From Candidatus Thiodiazotropha sp. (ex Monitilora ramsayi) (lineage in GTDB: Bacteria; Pseudomonadota; Gammaproteobacteria; Chromatiales; Chromatiaceae): a DNA stretch of 64,000 nucleotides. The notes under the pieces are model-generated. The model ran no database searches. It was given only the letters and a program-made list of their open reading frames with translations, and had not been told where the DNA came from. Positions 52,809-62,760 of the stretch are shown in pieces. The stretch lies in assembly GCA_025655575.1 (NCBI GenBank), contig JAHXIP010000004.1, positions 62,001-126,000 of the forward strand, read 5' to 3'. The position numbers and the translations under genes were made by a program. Each line of letters begins with the position of its first letter. Within the stretch, counting starts at the first letter, position 1.

Positions 52809-53264
52809 TCAGGCCTGAGTTTCCATTAACAGACCCACCGGCTGATCCTGCATGCCTTTCCCTGCAACTTTAGCACTCTCTGCTTCCATCAGCTCCTTCA
52901 TGTGTCTCGCTAGGGAGAGCACCTCTTCTGAAGGGATCTGACGGATCACATCGCCGGAGTCTTTGTCGAGTACGCGGACAACCGTTTTGCCCGAGCCATC
53001 ATCGACATCGAATTGCAGTTGACGACTCATCACCTGAGCAAAATCCTTCATCTGCTCGACTGCCGCTTTCACATCCTCTTTGGAAACCGTGGATGAGGAC
53101 TGGACAGCCTGTGAGGAGCCGGAGGCATGAGCTGAGCGGATCGGCGAAACCTGTGCCACACCCTGCTGGGGAGTGACCGATTGGCTTGCATCGACCCGAC
53201 GGCTCTCTTTGCCAAGATCCTTAGCCGCTTGAGTACTTAATGTGATCGTCATGTCGTTACTCAT
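52809..53264 (-). CDS. flaG: FlaG family protein
   Basis: 151 aa. Disordered N-terminal half, then the FlaG domain (about 75-140: AVEQMKDFAQVMSRQLQFDVDDGSGKTVVRVLDKDSGDVIRQIPSEEVLSLA). FlaG influences filament length. Between fliC and fliD, the usual position, 66 bp after fliC. Confidence 0.9.
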   Translation of the reverse strand: MSNDMTITLSTQAAKDLGKESRRVDASQSVTPQQGVAQVSPIRSAHASGSSQAVQSSSTVSKEDVKAAVEQMKDFAQVMSRQLQFDVDDGSGKTVVRVLDKDSGDVIRQIPSEEVLSLARHMKELMEAESAKVAGKGMQDQPVGLLMETQA

Positions 53265-53291
53265 GGCCGTTCACCTCTCATGTGTTTGACG

Positions 53292-53313
53292 GTGTCCGGG
53301 CGAACCCGGACAC
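53292..53313 (-). terminator. fliC-flaG intercistronic hairpin with UUCG loop
   Basis: Nine perfect pairs (GTGTCCGGG/CCCGGACAC); on the minus-strand RNA the loop is UUCG, an extra-stable tetraloop. There is no T-run, so it probably protects fliC mRNA or partly terminates, giving more flagellin than FlaG. Confidence 0.6.
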
Positions 53314-53330
53314 TATCTGGCTAGGACCAA

Positions 53331-54815
53331 TTACTGCAGGAGCGACAGGACCAACTGAGGCTGGGCATTCGCCTGACTCAGCATAGCCACGCCGGCCTGT
53401 TGCAGAATCTGCGTACGTGTCAGGTTGGATGTCTCAGCCGCAAAGTCGGCATCCTGTACCCGTGAACGGGCCGCGGAGACATTCTCACTGATACTGGACA
53501 GATTGGCGATGGTGGATTCCAGACGGTTCTGGATGGCACCGAGATCGGCACGTGCGTCTGAGATTGACCGCAGGGCCTGGTCCAACACATCCAATGCACT
53601 ATTGGAACCGCTCTGCGTACCGATATCTACATCAGCGACAGAACTCAGGGCGCTACTGTTGCTGGCAGCGGCCATGACGGTCGTACCAGTATCTGTGGCT
53701 ACCACGAAGGAGCTGGAAGAACTGAAGGAGACTGAACCACCCACCACGATACTGTCTGTAACAGTCGGTGTACCACCAGTAGGACCGGTAAGAGTTACAC
53801 CACCCACTGTGAGGGTCTCAGCTGCATCGCCACTATGGGTGAAGTTCGCAACGTTGATATCGTCACCCGTAGTATTTTCCAGGGTGATAGATTGACTATT
53901 AGATGCCAGGACAGCATTCACACCTGTAGAGGCTGAAACGGCATTGATGGCATCGGCCAAGGCAGAGTAGTCAGTTGTGGTAACGGCTGCAGAAACAGTG
54001 ATCGCCGATCCGACTGTGCCACCCGCATTGGAGGAGGAGAGTGTAAGACCCACGGTACCGCCCGCACTCAGGCCAGCGATGGCCACAGAGTTCGAGGCCG
54101 AGGCAGTCACACCGGTGGTGGCTGATGCGCCGTTGACCAAGGATGCGATATCACTGGCTGCATCATTCAGTGAGACAGCAAGTGCACCGGATGTAGCCTT
54201 ACCGCTAATGGTCAGGTTCTGCGCAGCCACACCGTTACCACCAGTAGCATCTGCCGCTGCGGCAAGTGCTGTACCTACGTTGGTATTGGTGGAGACTCCC
54301 TGATTACCCAGGGTAGTTGCACGAATACTGGTCACGGTGACAGAGATAGTCTCATTGGCATTGGCGCCCACGTGAAATTTCTGTGCTGAGAAAGAACCAT
54401 CAAGGATCTTCTTGCCGTTGAAGGTAGAAGTATCAGCGATACGGTTCAATTCCTGCTGCAGCTGAGAAACCTCTTTCTGCAGGTTGGCGCGATCAGCCGA
54501 GCTGTTGGAGTCATTGGCAGACTGAATGGACAGTTCACGCATACGTTGCAGGATGTTGGTTGCTTCCTGCATGGAGCCTTCAGCGGTCTGCGACAGGGAG
54601 ATGGCGTCGCCCGCGTTGCGGATCGCCTGATTCAGGCCACGAACCTGAGAGGTCATACGGTCGGTGATACCCAGGCCGGCAGCATCGTCTTTCGCACTGT
54701 TGATGCGAAGGCCGGTAGAGAGGCGTTCCATGGAGGTTGAGAGGGAAGATTGGGTGTTGGTCAGGGAACGTTGTGTCGTCAACGACATTACGTTGGTATT
54801 GATTACCATTGCCAT
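53331..54815 (-). CDS. fliC: flagellin
   Basis: 494 aa. Conserved D0/D1 N-terminus ([18 protein letters not shown]...[15 protein letters not shown]) and C-terminus ([19 protein letters not shown]...[19 protein letters not shown]). The central ~220 residues are Ala/Ser/Thr/Gly/Val-rich and variable, forming D2/D3. AGGAG ribosome site and a sigma-28 promoter upstream. The only flagellin gene in the window. Confidence 0.98.
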   Translation of the reverse strand: MAMVINTNVMSLTTQRSLTNTQSSLSTSMERLSTGLRINSAKDDAAGLGITDRMTSQVRGLNQAIRNAGDAISLSQTAEGSMQEATNILQRMRELSIQSANDSNSSADRANLQKEVSQLQQELNRIADTSTFNGKKILDGSFSAQKFHVGANANETISVTVTSIRATTLGNQGVSTNTNVGTALAAAADATGGNGVAAQNLTISGKATSGALAVSLNDAASDIASLVNGASATTGVTASASNSVAIAGLSAGGTVGLTLSSSNAGGTVGSAITVSAAVTTTDYSALADAINAVSASTGVNAVLASNSQSITLENTTGDDINVANFTHSGDAAETLTVGGVTLTGPTGGTPTVTDSIVVGGSVSFSSSSSFVVATDTGTTVMAAASNSSALSSVADVDIGTQSGSNSALDVLDQALRSISDARADLGAIQNRLESTIANLSSISENVSAARSRVQDADFAAETSNLTRTQILQQAGVAMLSQANAQPQLVLSLLQ

Positions 54816-54924
54816 GATTTTTTCTCCTAAATCACCCGGCGATGTCTGGCATCTAGCCTGAGTGTAGGTTGATAACTAGCGGATATACTGTCTGAGGTGA
54901 CTGTATTTACCGCTTCCGCTATGT

Positions 54925-54951
54925 GTAACGGCCACCGCTAAGAGATCTTTA
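54925..54951 (-). promoter_or_regulatory. sigma-28 (FliA) promoter of fliC
   Basis: Minus strand: TAAAGATC (54944-54951), 11 nt, GCCGTTAC (54925-54932). Predicted start about 54918, leader about 100 nt. Confidence 0.7.
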
Positions 54952-55070
54952 ATAAAACCGGGGTGTGGTTCCAGTTTCGCGGAAGCTTATTCCCATGGTT
55001 TTTTATCCATTGAAAAACAAAGTCTTTTTCAAGCTAGACGCCACTCATACACACCCAGCTTTGGGCGAAC

Positions 55071-55158
55071 TTTATTCCCAGATTACACCCGTAGGGACTC
55101 TACCTCTGGGATGAGGTCTGGGGAGAATCGATCAACTGGCTATCGGGCTGGGAATAAA
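55071..55158. repeat. 11-bp perfect inverted repeat, widely spaced
   Basis: TTTATTCCCAG (55071-55081) and CTGGGAATAAA (55148-55158), 66 bp apart. Could be a two-site operator or remnant element termini. Confidence 0.45.
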
Positions 55159-55330
55159 AGTAGTTTCTGGTTAAATCAGTGGTGGTACTGGCGGTGATCT
55201 CGATAAGATCTTAAACAATGTGGGGGGCGATACGTGATGAAAGAGATAAATCGTGGAATCCGGCCCCACCAAATTGCCGGACAGGAGATACCGATCTGTA
55301 GGCGCTACTTATTAAGTCAGTGTCTTACAG

Positions 55331-56236
55331 CTAGAGGAAGTTGAACAGGGACAATCCCTGCACCATATTATAGGTCTGCTGGGCTGCCTGCAGGGCTACC
55401 AACTCCTGCTCAAAGCGGCTTATCGCCTCTGCCAGGTCGAGATCTTCAGTCTCCGAAAGCGCTGTCTGCATGGTCAGGATGAATTGATCATTGACCCTCT
55501 TCTGCTCATCGATGGTGTTGAGCCGGGCGCCGCCACGGGTCCTCGCATCCGCGATCTGCTCCTGAACTATGTTCATATCATCTAAAAAGACATCGTTGGG
55601 AGCGTCAGCTTCGAGTCCGGCAATAATGCCGTGAACCGTTTCGAACAGATTGCGCTTGGTGCCGGTGCTGGTGTCGATATCCATGAAGACGTCGAAACCG
55701 TTCTCACGATCCTGAATCTGACGGGTGGCGGAGATCTGCAGGGTTCTTGACCCCGCATCACCCGAATAGGTAAAGACACCGTCAGCCGGGTTGGCAAATG
55801 GGACCCCGTCCGCATCATACCCGGCGAAGATATACTCCCCGTTGCTGTCCTTGGTGTTGGCCAGGGCCATCAGTTCCTCGTTGATCTGTCTCAGCTCCTG
55901 CGCGATGGCACGCCGGTCACCCGGGGAATTGGTATCGTTCAGACCCTGCACCGTCAACTCAATGACCCGAGGGACCAAGTCATCCACACCCTTCAGTGTT
56001 GCTTCCTGTAACTCCAGACGAGACTGTGCCCGATCCGCATTGGACTGATACTGCTCAGTCAGGCTGATGGCAGTACGCAAATCCAACGCGTAGGCGGCAC
56101 CTACCGGATCATCCTTGGGACTTAGGATGCGTTTGCCGCTGGCAACCTGCAGCTGAGTCTGGCTCAGCTTCGCCTGCTGGGACAGCATGCTATTGACACC
56201 CCGTTCGAAAAGCATGGCAGTGGAAATTCGACTCAT
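55331..56236 (-). CDS. flgL: flagellar hook-filament junction protein FlgL
   Basis: 301 aa, flagellin-like ends (MSRISTAMLFERGVNSMLSQQAKLSQTQLQVASGKR and AISRFEQELVALQAAQQTYNMVQGLSLFNFL). HAP3, joins hook and filament below flagellin. Follows flgK by 2 nt. Confidence 0.95.
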   Translation of the reverse strand: MSRISTAMLFERGVNSMLSQQAKLSQTQLQVASGKRILSPKDDPVGAAYALDLRTAISLTEQYQSNADRAQSRLELQEATLKGVDDLVPRVIELTVQGLNDTNSPGDRRAIAQELRQINEELMALANTKDSNGEYIFAGYDADGVPFANPADGVFTYSGDAGSRTLQISATRQIQDRENGFDVFMDIDTSTGTKRNLFETVHGIIAGLEADAPNDVFLDDMNIVQEQIADARTRGGARLNTIDEQKRVNDQFILTMQTALSETEDLDLAEAISRFEQELVALQAAQQTYNMVQGLSLFNFL

Positions 56237-56238
56237 GA

Positions 56239-58185
56239 CTACCTCCTGACCGCGCTGATCAGTGTATCGAACAGGGTATTCGCCGCAGAGATGATCTGCG
56301 CAGAGGCCTGATAGGCCTGTTGGAACTGGATCAGCTTGGCAGCCTCCTCGTCCAGATTCACACCGGAGACCTCCTGCATCGCCTCCCGCGTACGGTTTAA
56401 CAGACTCTCCTGAGCCGACAGATTGAGTTCCGCATGATGGGTCTTGGAACCCACATCCGATACCATCTGGGCATAGGTTTCATCGTAGGTGGCGGTACCG
56501 CCACGCAATCTGTCCATGGTCTGCAGATCCACCAGACCCAAGGCATTGCGATTATCACTGGTACCGCTGGTATTGTTCGCAAAGAGAAAGGTATCACCAT
56601 CAGCGGGCACACCGGAGATGGAGAAACTGATGCCGCCAAAAGCGTCAAATTGTGTCGGATTGGCGGTGGTTGGATAGTTCACACCGATGATCACCGCCGG
56701 ATCGGTCGCATCATACGCGATGAAATTATCCGGCGCCCCCGGGCCATTGACGATGTCGAAGCCGCCCGCCGCAGCGTTATAGACCAACTGCATATCTGCC
56801 GCCAAGGGTAATCCGGTGGTGCTGCTGTTGGCCGGCTGAGTGATCTTGGCGTCACCGGTGTTCAGCGCATTACCTGCGGCATCCGTTGCCGGTCGAAGCT
56901 GTAACGGACTGGCCGCCGCCAGGCGACGTGAATCACTGATCAGCAGATCGAGACTCGCCGAGGCATTACGGGTGGGTTGGATCAGGAAGGTGTCACCGGC
57001 TACCGCTCCAGCCGCATTGATGTTGATGTCGAGCCCGTCTACCGTATTCAGGCCTGCCGCAAGCGTCTGGGTCGATCCATCGGAGAGATTCTCCAGAATG
57101 AAATCCGTGCCGTTATAGAGCAGCTGATAGTCGTTTGCGGTGAGATTGCCAATATCGTTGTACGTCACTGTGATCGAACTGCCGTTGCCGGGTGGCTCCA
57201 GCACATCGACCGTTCCCGAAGCGAAGAGCGCAGTACCGGCCAACCCATCCAGATCGAGCCCCAACTGATGCTGTGTATTGAGGTCGTTGGCAAGACCCAG
57301 GGCGACCAAACCGACTTGGTTCTGTGCCGGATCCAGTATCTCCTCACGATACCTGAGCAAGCCGCCAATCCTGCCGCCGCTGATCTGATCGGTGACGATC
57401 TGCGTGCCGAAGGGGAAATTAAAGGCGATCTCAAGATGCGTGGGATCGAGTGTAGAGGGCTGGGTCGTCATCGTGGCGGCATCATAGGCCATCACCAACG
57501 GCTGCCCCTTACCGATAAATACATTGTAGGCGCCATCGCTCTGCTGCAACACCTGGATATCGACTAACTCGGAGAGGTCATTGACCAGCTGATCGCGCTT
57601 ATCCAGCAGGTCGTTGGGTGCGCTGCCGTAGGCGATCTTGATATCATTGTTGATCGTTGCGATATCTTCCGCCAGGCGATTGATCTCGGTGATGGAGGCA
57701 TTGATCTGCTCGTTGAGAGTGCTACGCGCTGACTCGAACTGCCGGTCGAAATAGTGAAAACGATCGACCATCGATTCACCTTCCGCCAACACCAGCTGAC
57801 GCGCTGATACCGAAGCAGGATCATCCGCCAGCGCCTGCAGCGCATTGAAAAAGTTCTGCACGGTAGGCTGAAGGCCCACATCCGGATCAGCTACCAGATC
57901 ATCCAACTGGCGGGCGCCATCGAAATAGGCCTGCAATTCCGATGTCACCGACTGACTGGCGCGGACTTGCGAAGAGATAAACTGATCGTACTGACGTGTG
58001 ACAGCAGAGGTCTCCACCCCATTACCCAGATAACCAATGCCGGTGAAGTCAGGCTGTCTTGTGACAAAATCCACCCGCTGACGGCTGTAACCCTCGGTAT
58101 TGACGTTGGCGATGTTGTGTCCGGTGGTATCCAGCGCCTGCCGGTTGGCAGTGAGGGCCGAGACACCGATGGATAGTATGCTCAC
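56239..58185 (-). CDS. flgK: flagellar hook-associated protein FlgK
   Basis: 648 aa. N-terminal hook/rod signature (LTANRQALDTTGHNIANVNTEGYSRQRVDF) and C-terminal SGVNLDEEAAKLIQFQQAYQASAQII. HAP1. Coupled to flgL; probably also read from an internal sigma-28-like site in the flgJ end. Confidence 0.97.
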   Translation of the reverse strand: MSILSIGVSALTANRQALDTTGHNIANVNTEGYSRQRVDFVTRQPDFTGIGYLGNGVETSAVTRQYDQFISSQVRASQSVTSELQAYFDGARQLDDLVADPDVGLQPTVQNFFNALQALADDPASVSARQLVLAEGESMVDRFHYFDRQFESARSTLNEQINASITEINRLAEDIATINNDIKIAYGSAPNDLLDKRDQLVNDLSELVDIQVLQQSDGAYNVFIGKGQPLVMAYDAATMTTQPSTLDPTHLEIAFNFPFGTQIVTDQISGGRIGGLLRYREEILDPAQNQVGLVALGLANDLNTQHQLGLDLDGLAGTALFASGTVDVLEPPGNGSSITVTYNDIGNLTANDYQLLYNGTDFILENLSDGSTQTLAAGLNTVDGLDININAAGAVAGDTFLIQPTRNASASLDLLISDSRRLAAASPLQLRPATDAAGNALNTGDAKITQPANSSTTGLPLAADMQLVYNAAAGGFDIVNGPGAPDNFIAYDATDPAVIIGVNYPTTANPTQFDAFGGISFSISGVPADGDTFLFANNTSGTSDNRNALGLVDLQTMDRLRGGTATYDETYAQMVSDVGSKTHHAELNLSAQESLLNRTREAMQEVSGVNLDEEAAKLIQFQQAYQASAQIISAANTLFDTLISAVRR

Positions 58186-58210
58186 TTGTGTTGCCTCTCG
58201 TATCCCTTAT

Positions 58211-58237
58211 TTATCGGCCGTTAGGAGGACGCCTTGA
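58211..58237 (-). promoter_or_regulatory. possible sigma-28 promoter before flgK
   Basis: Minus strand: perfect -10 GCCGATAA (58211-58218), correct 11-nt spacing, but a weak -35 (TCAAGGCG). flgKL are late genes in many bacteria, which supports it; the predicted start is very near the flgK ATG. Confidence 0.4.
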
Positions 58238-59159
58238 ATGACGCCAGCGCCGTCTGCATCTCAGGCCCCTGCATCACTCGCATGATTTTATCCGCATAGG
58301 ACGGGTCGGTAGCGTAACCGGCATCCTGCAGAGATCTGAAATAGGTGCCGGGATCTTCAGCATTCGTCAAAGCTTCTGCATAGCGGGGCGTGGCCTTCAG
58401 AAAAGCCACATAATCCTGGAAGCTCTGTTCGAATGATGCATAGGTACGAAAGCGCTCCCGCTTGCGGACCGCGACACCATCTTCGTACTCCAGCGTCTCC
58501 TTTTTCACCTGACCACCGTCCCAACGCTGGTCCGCCTTGATGCCGAACAGGTTGTGACTGCTTTGCCCATTACCTGACTGCATCACGGCACTGCCCCAAC
58601 CGGTTTCCAGGGCTGCCTGGGCCAAAAGAGCCTCAGGTGGCAGGCCGAGCTCCGCTGCCGCATGCTCTGCTGCAGACCAGAGTCCCTGTACGAAATTCTC
58701 AGGAGAATCCAGTGAAACCGCTTCTTCCGGTTCGGGAATCGATGGATTCGCTACACGTTCAACAGTCTGCACCGCTGTGCTGTCATTTGGCTTGATTCCC
58801 ATCTGCACAACAGGATGACGCCAGTAAGGATCGAGACCGGACAGGGTTTTATCCATCACCTCGTCACTGCCGCCGATCTGTCGACGCAATACCCCGCCAA
58901 TACCCATGCCACCCTGTTCCGACAGGTGTAGGGAGAGCTGTTGGTCGTACATATCCTGATAGAAACGGGTACGGTCACTGTCGAAGATACCGCCGCCGAA
59001 GCTGGCCTGGCGCATCTGTTTGACCATCATCTGCACGAACAGGGACTCAAACTGTTTGGCTACCTTTTCCGTAGCACCGGATTGATCCTCCCGTGCCTGA
59101 TGCTTGAGCGCGGCGAGGCCGGAAAAATCGTGATAGAGGGAAGGGGAGCCGTTGACCAT
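58221..59159 (-). CDS. flgJ: FlgJ, rod-assembly protein with peptidoglycan hydrolase domain
   Basis: 312 aa, dual domain. N-terminal rod-capping part (about 30-105, FESLFVQMMVKQMRQASFGGGIFDSD) and C-terminal glucosaminidase-type muramidase (about 160-305, LLAQAALETGWG...NLFGIKADQRWDG). It opens the murein for the rod. Directly abuts flgI. Confidence 0.95.
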   Translation of the reverse strand: MVNGSPSLYHDFSGLAALKHQAREDQSGATEKVAKQFESLFVQMMVKQMRQASFGGGIFDSDRTRFYQDMYDQQLSLHLSEQGGMGIGGVLRRQIGGSDEVMDKTLSGLDPYWRHPVVQMGIKPNDSTAVQTVERVANPSIPEPEEAVSLDSPENFVQGLWSAAEHAAAELGLPPEALLAQAALETGWGSAVMQSGNGQSSHNLFGIKADQRWDGGQVKKETLEYEDGVAVRKRERFRTYASFEQSFQDYVAFLKATPRYAEALTNAEDPGTYFRSLQDAGYATDPSYADKIMRVMQGPEMQTALASFKASS

Positions 59160-60284
59160 TCAGATCACCAATAGTTCGGCACGCAGGGCGCCCGCCTCTT
59201 TCAGAGCCTCAAGAATGGCCACAAGATCACTGGGAGCAGCACCGACTTCGTTCACCGCACGGACCACTTCATCGAGAGAGACGCCGGGATTGAACAGAAA
59301 CATCCTATCCTTGCCCTCTTCCGTGATGGCCACATCACTCTGAGGGACGACAGCAGTCTGCCCGCCGCGGGCAAATGGGCCGGGCTGGGAGACAGCAGTC
59401 TGCTCACTGATACTGACCACCAGGCTGCCATGGGAGACAGCAGCAGGATAAACCCGCACCTGACTGTTGATCACCACCGTACCGGTACGTGAGTTGATGA
59501 TTATCTTGGCGGAGCTGGCCGCCGGCTTCACATCCAACTCTTCCAGCATGGAGATAAAGGTCACCTTCTGTCCCGGATCTTTCGGGGCATTGACACGGAT
59601 CGAAGTGGAATCCATTGCTTTGGCGGTACCGGGACCAATAGTCAGGTTGATCGATTCTGCTACCCGCATGGCGGTAGTGAAATCGCCGTCGTGCAGATTG
59701 AGCGTAATCAATGGCGCCTTGTTGAAGCTGTTGGGCACTTCCCGTTCCACAGAAGCACCATTGGGAATACGACCGGCACTGGGAATGTTGACTGTAATTT
59801 TGGAGCCATCCTGTCCCTCGCCGCTCAGACCACCCACCACCAGGTTACCCTGGGCCAGCGCGTAGTTGTTGCCGTCGGCGCCTTTCAGCGGTGTCATTAA
59901 GAGTGTGCCGCCACGCAGGCTCTTGGCATTACCCAAAGAGGAGACAGTGATATCGAACTGCTGACCCACCTTACTGAACGGAGGCAGATCGCCGTGTACG
60001 ATGACTGCCGCAGCATTCTTCGGTTTGATATTCACCCCTTCGGGGATCTGCACACCCAACTGGGAGAGCATGTTTTTCAGACTATTGATGGTATAGGGCG
60101 AATCGGTGTCCTTGTCGCCGGTCCCATTCAGGCCCACGATCAAGCCATAACCGATTAACTGATTGCTGCGCACCCCTTGGATAGATGCCAGGTCTTTAAT
60201 CCGTTCAGCCAGTACCGGCTGCGAGATCAATGTCATGGCAACTGCCAGTGCGAGGAGGATGTTTGAGATTGGTGTGCGTTTCAT
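59160..60284 (-). CDS. flgI: flagellar P-ring protein FlgI
   Basis: 374 aa with a signal peptide (cleavage after VLA, about residue 26). Mature start [32 protein letters not shown] is the FlgI hallmark. Periplasmic ring around the rod. 11 nt after flgH. Confidence 0.98.
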   Translation of the reverse strand: MKRTPISNILLALAVAMTLISQPVLAERIKDLASIQGVRSNQLIGYGLIVGLNGTGDKDTDSPYTINSLKNMLSQLGVQIPEGVNIKPKNAAAVIVHGDLPPFSKVGQQFDITVSSLGNAKSLRGGTLLMTPLKGADGNNYALAQGNLVVGGLSGEGQDGSKITVNIPSAGRIPNGASVEREVPNSFNKAPLITLNLHDGDFTTAMRVAESINLTIGPGTAKAMDSTSIRVNAPKDPGQKVTFISMLEELDVKPAASSAKIIINSRTGTVVINSQVRVYPAAVSHGSLVVSISEQTAVSQPGPFARGGQTAVVPQSDVAITEEGKDRMFLFNPGVSLDEVVRAVNEVGAAPSDLVAILEALKEAGALRAELLVI

Positions 60285-60295
60285 CTCGATTTACC

Positions 60296-61009
60296 TTAGA
60301 AGGGAAACAGTGCGCTGTTGAAGAAGCGAGTCAACCAGCCCTGGGAGTTGGCGTCTGCAAGCGCGCCCTCGCCTACATAGCTGATTGTGGGATCGGCAAT
60401 GCGGGTTGACTGCACCGTATTTTGCGGTGTGATGTCCTGTGGCCGCACGATGCCGGCAAGACGGACATACTCGTAACCCTGATTGATGCCGATACGTTTC
60501 TCACCCCGCACATAGAGATTGCGGTTGGGCAATACTTCGACCACGGTGACCGTGATATTACCGCTCAGAGCGTTACTCTGACTGGCGCTGCCGTCACCAC
60601 TGAAATCGTTGGAAGATGACAGATCGAAGGCCAGATTATTATCGGTGTTACTGACCAAAGGAATAATACCTGGAACATTGAACTGCGGTGTGGAGCCGAA
60701 CAGCGTCGGGTTGGTGACGCTCACCTCGCCTGTTTTGGCGGTGGTGGTGGATGCTGATTTGTTAGCCTGGGTATTCTCCACCAACGTCACGGTCAGCAGA
60801 TCACCCACGCGACGGGCCACGATATCCTCGAACCAGATCATCTCGTAACCGGCCTGGTAGATGGAACCGTTACCGCTGGGTGCGGGGGGTGGCATCACCG
60901 GCCGCATGGGGGCGTACTCGGCATCCCGCTTTGGGCCCGTGCTCTGACAGCCGCTGAGTACAACAGTCGCAACCAGTGCGAGGAGGATGAGGATGATCTG
61001 GCGCTTCAT
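60296..61009 (-). CDS. flgH: flagellar L-ring lipoprotein FlgH
   Basis: 237 aa with lipobox LSGC (Cys21). FlgH pattern RRVGDLLTVTLVENTQANKSAST and NLYVRGEKRIGINQGYEYVRLAGIVRPQDI. Outer-membrane ring. 14 nt after flgG. Confidence 0.97.
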   Translation of the reverse strand: MKRQIILILLALVATVVLSGCQSTGPKRDAEYAPMRPVMPPPAPSGNGSIYQAGYEMIWFEDIVARRVGDLLTVTLVENTQANKSASTTTAKTGEVSVTNPTLFGSTPQFNVPGIIPLVSNTDNNLAFDLSSSNDFSGDGSASQSNALSGNITVTVVEVLPNRNLYVRGEKRIGINQGYEYVRLAGIVRPQDITPQNTVQSTRIADPTISYVGEGALADANSQGWLTRFFNSALFPF

Positions 61010-61023
61010 CAGTCTATCTCCGA

Positions 61024-61809
61024 TCAGAGCTGTTGATTCACGTAGGAGAGCATCTCGTCCGTGGTGGAGATGGCTTTGGAGTTCATCTCGTAGGCCCGCT
61101 GTGTCTCGATCATATTGACCAGCTCTTCGACCACATTCACATTCGAGCTCTCCAGTGCACCCTGGATCAGGGTGCCGGTGCTGTCGCTGCCGGGAATCGC
61201 CGTATTCACCCCGCCGCTGGCGTTGGTCTCGCGGAACAGGTTGTCACCGATTGGCTCCAGTCCCTGGGGATTCACAAAGTAGGCAAGTTCGACCTGACCG
61301 ATCTGCGTCGGCGTCGTGCTGCCGGATTGCAGGACGGAGACCACACCGTCCGAACCGATCGTCATACTGGTGGAGTCGGAGGGAACCGTCATGGCCGGTT
61401 GCAGTTCGTAACCGTTGGGCGTCACGATGATGCCGTCGGCCGTCAGGCTGAAGGTGCCGTCCCGGCTATAGACGATGTTGCCATCCGGGTGCAGAACCTG
61501 GAAATAGCCCTTACCCTGAATCGCCACATCCAGCGAATTGCCGGTCTGTACAATATTGCCTTGGCTGTGCTCTTTCTGCGTCGCCACAACTTTGACGCCG
61601 GTACCGAGCATCAGGCCTGACGGCAGTTCGGTGTTCTCCGAAGACTGGGCGCCCACCTGTCGCAGGTTTTGATAGATGAGATCATTGAATACAGGGCGGT
61701 CCCGTTTGAAACCGGTGGTGTTCACATTGGCGAGGTTATTCGCGATCACGGACATATTGGTCTGCTGGGCATCCAATCCGGTTTTTGCGATCCAGAGTGC
61801 GGGGTACAT
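61024..61809 (-). CDS. flgG: flagellar distal rod protein FlgG
   Basis: 261 aa. [37 protein letters not shown] at the start and [28 protein letters not shown] at the end. Preceded by its own sigma-54 promoter. Confidence 0.98.
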   Translation of the reverse strand: MYPALWIAKTGLDAQQTNMSVIANNLANVNTTGFKRDRPVFNDLIYQNLRQVGAQSSENTELPSGLMLGTGVKVVATQKEHSQGNIVQTGNSLDVAIQGKGYFQVLHPDGNIVYSRDGTFSLTADGIIVTPNGYELQPAMTVPSDSTSMTIGSDGVVSVLQSGSTTPTQIGQVELAYFVNPQGLEPIGDNLFRETNASGGVNTAIPGSDSTGTLIQGALESSNVNVVEELVNMIETQRAYEMNSKAISTTDEMLSYVNQQL

Positions 61810-61852
61810 ACGCGCTTCCTCTTCTTTTCTGTTGTCTGTTTAAATCAAGTTC

Positions 61853-61868
61853 TGCAAATAGCCTGCCA
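61853..61868 (-). promoter_or_regulatory. sigma-54 promoter before flgG
   Basis: Minus strand: TGGCAGG-CTAT-TTGCA, 11 of 12 consensus positions, GG and GC 10 bp apart. It lies just after the flgF stop, about 45 bp before flgG. Confidence 0.8.
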
Positions 61869-61871
61869 ACA

Positions 61872-62612
61872 TCAGCTCATACGCATGAGGGAGGCAGAGG
61901 CGCTGTCGAGTTCTTCGGAGGTCTTCATCATCTTGACCTGCATCTCAAACTTACGTGAGAGTTCGATCATGTTGACCAGGGCGTCGGCCACATTGACGTT
62001 ACTGCTTTCCAACGAGCCTGAGGCCAGTAAGACAAAGGCGTCAGCATCGGCCTCTTCCCCGTTGTTCATGTGCATCAGGCCGTCATCGCCCTTGATCATC
62101 TGATCGATGGCCGGGTTGACCATCTTGATGCGGTCGATAATAGCCAGGGCATCGGGAGTGGAGCCCTCGGGCAGGATGGTGATGGTGCCGTCCGGCGCAA
62201 TCTCGATCTTTTCGAAAGGCGGCAAGGCAATCGGTCCACTGTTGCCGATCAGCGGCAAACCTTCGCCGTTGGTGACCAGGCCGTTGGCATCGATCTTCAG
62301 ATCACCCCGACGGGTATAGGCCTCAGACCCATCCGATGCCTGTACGGCAAAAAAACCCTCACCCTTCACCGCCACATCGAGCGGGTTACCAGTAGCCTGC
62401 TCCGAGCCCTTCTCAAAATTGATGTCAGGCCGCTCATCCAGGGCGTAGACCCGAGTCGGAAAACCCTGCCCAAACACAGGCATACTGCGGAATTGGTTCA
62501 AATCCTCCATAAAACCCGGCGTGTTCACATTGGCCAGATTATTGGAGTTGTTAGCCTGTGCGATCAGGGTCTCTTTGGCACCGCTCATGGCGACAAAAAT
62601 CATGCGATCCAT
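61872..62612 (-). CDS. flgF: flagellar proximal rod protein FlgF
   Basis: 246 aa from ATG 62612 (GGGAG ribosome site 8 nt upstream). The frame stays open to 62885, but that extension is promoter [37 protein letters not shown] and ESSNVNVADALVNMIELSRKFEMQVKMM are typical. First gene of the flg block here; flgBCDE are absent upstream. Confidence 0.95.
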   Translation of the reverse strand: MDRMIFVAMSGAKETLIAQANNSNNLANVNTPGFMEDLNQFRSMPVFGQGFPTRVYALDERPDINFEKGSEQATGNPLDVAVKGEGFFAVQASDGSEAYTRRGDLKIDANGLVTNGEGLPLIGNSGPIALPPFEKIEIAPDGTITILPEGSTPDALAIIDRIKMVNPAIDQMIKGDDGLMHMNNGEEADADAFVLLASGSLESSNVNVADALVNMIELSRKFEMQVKMMKTSEELDSASASLMRMS

Positions 62613-62705
62613 GGATTGGCTCCCGTCTCTTGCTTTATGATTCAGCTTTCCGGCCTGCTCGAGGGAGATATCACTGACTCGAGAAACCGATCTTATTAGC
62701 CAAAC

Positions 62706-62721
62706 TGCAATATCCGGGCCG
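62706..62721 (-). promoter_or_regulatory. sigma-54 promoter before flgF
   Basis: Minus strand: CGGCCCG-GATA-TTGCA, 10 of 12 positions with correct GG-N10-GC spacing, about 95 bp before the flgF start. Confidence 0.7.
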
Positions 62722-62760
62722 CTTTTTTCCGCAGCCTGCAATAACACAAGAGATAAGCCC

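Larger units (their letters stand above)
54816..55330. promoter_or_regulatory. 515-bp region between fliC and flgL
   Basis: No gene seen. It holds the fliC ribosome site, the sigma-28 promoter (54925-54951), and the word TTATTCCCA at about 54988 and 55072 with its inverse at 55148-55158. The length isolates fliC-flaG-fliDST from the upstream flg operon. Confidence 0.55.
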
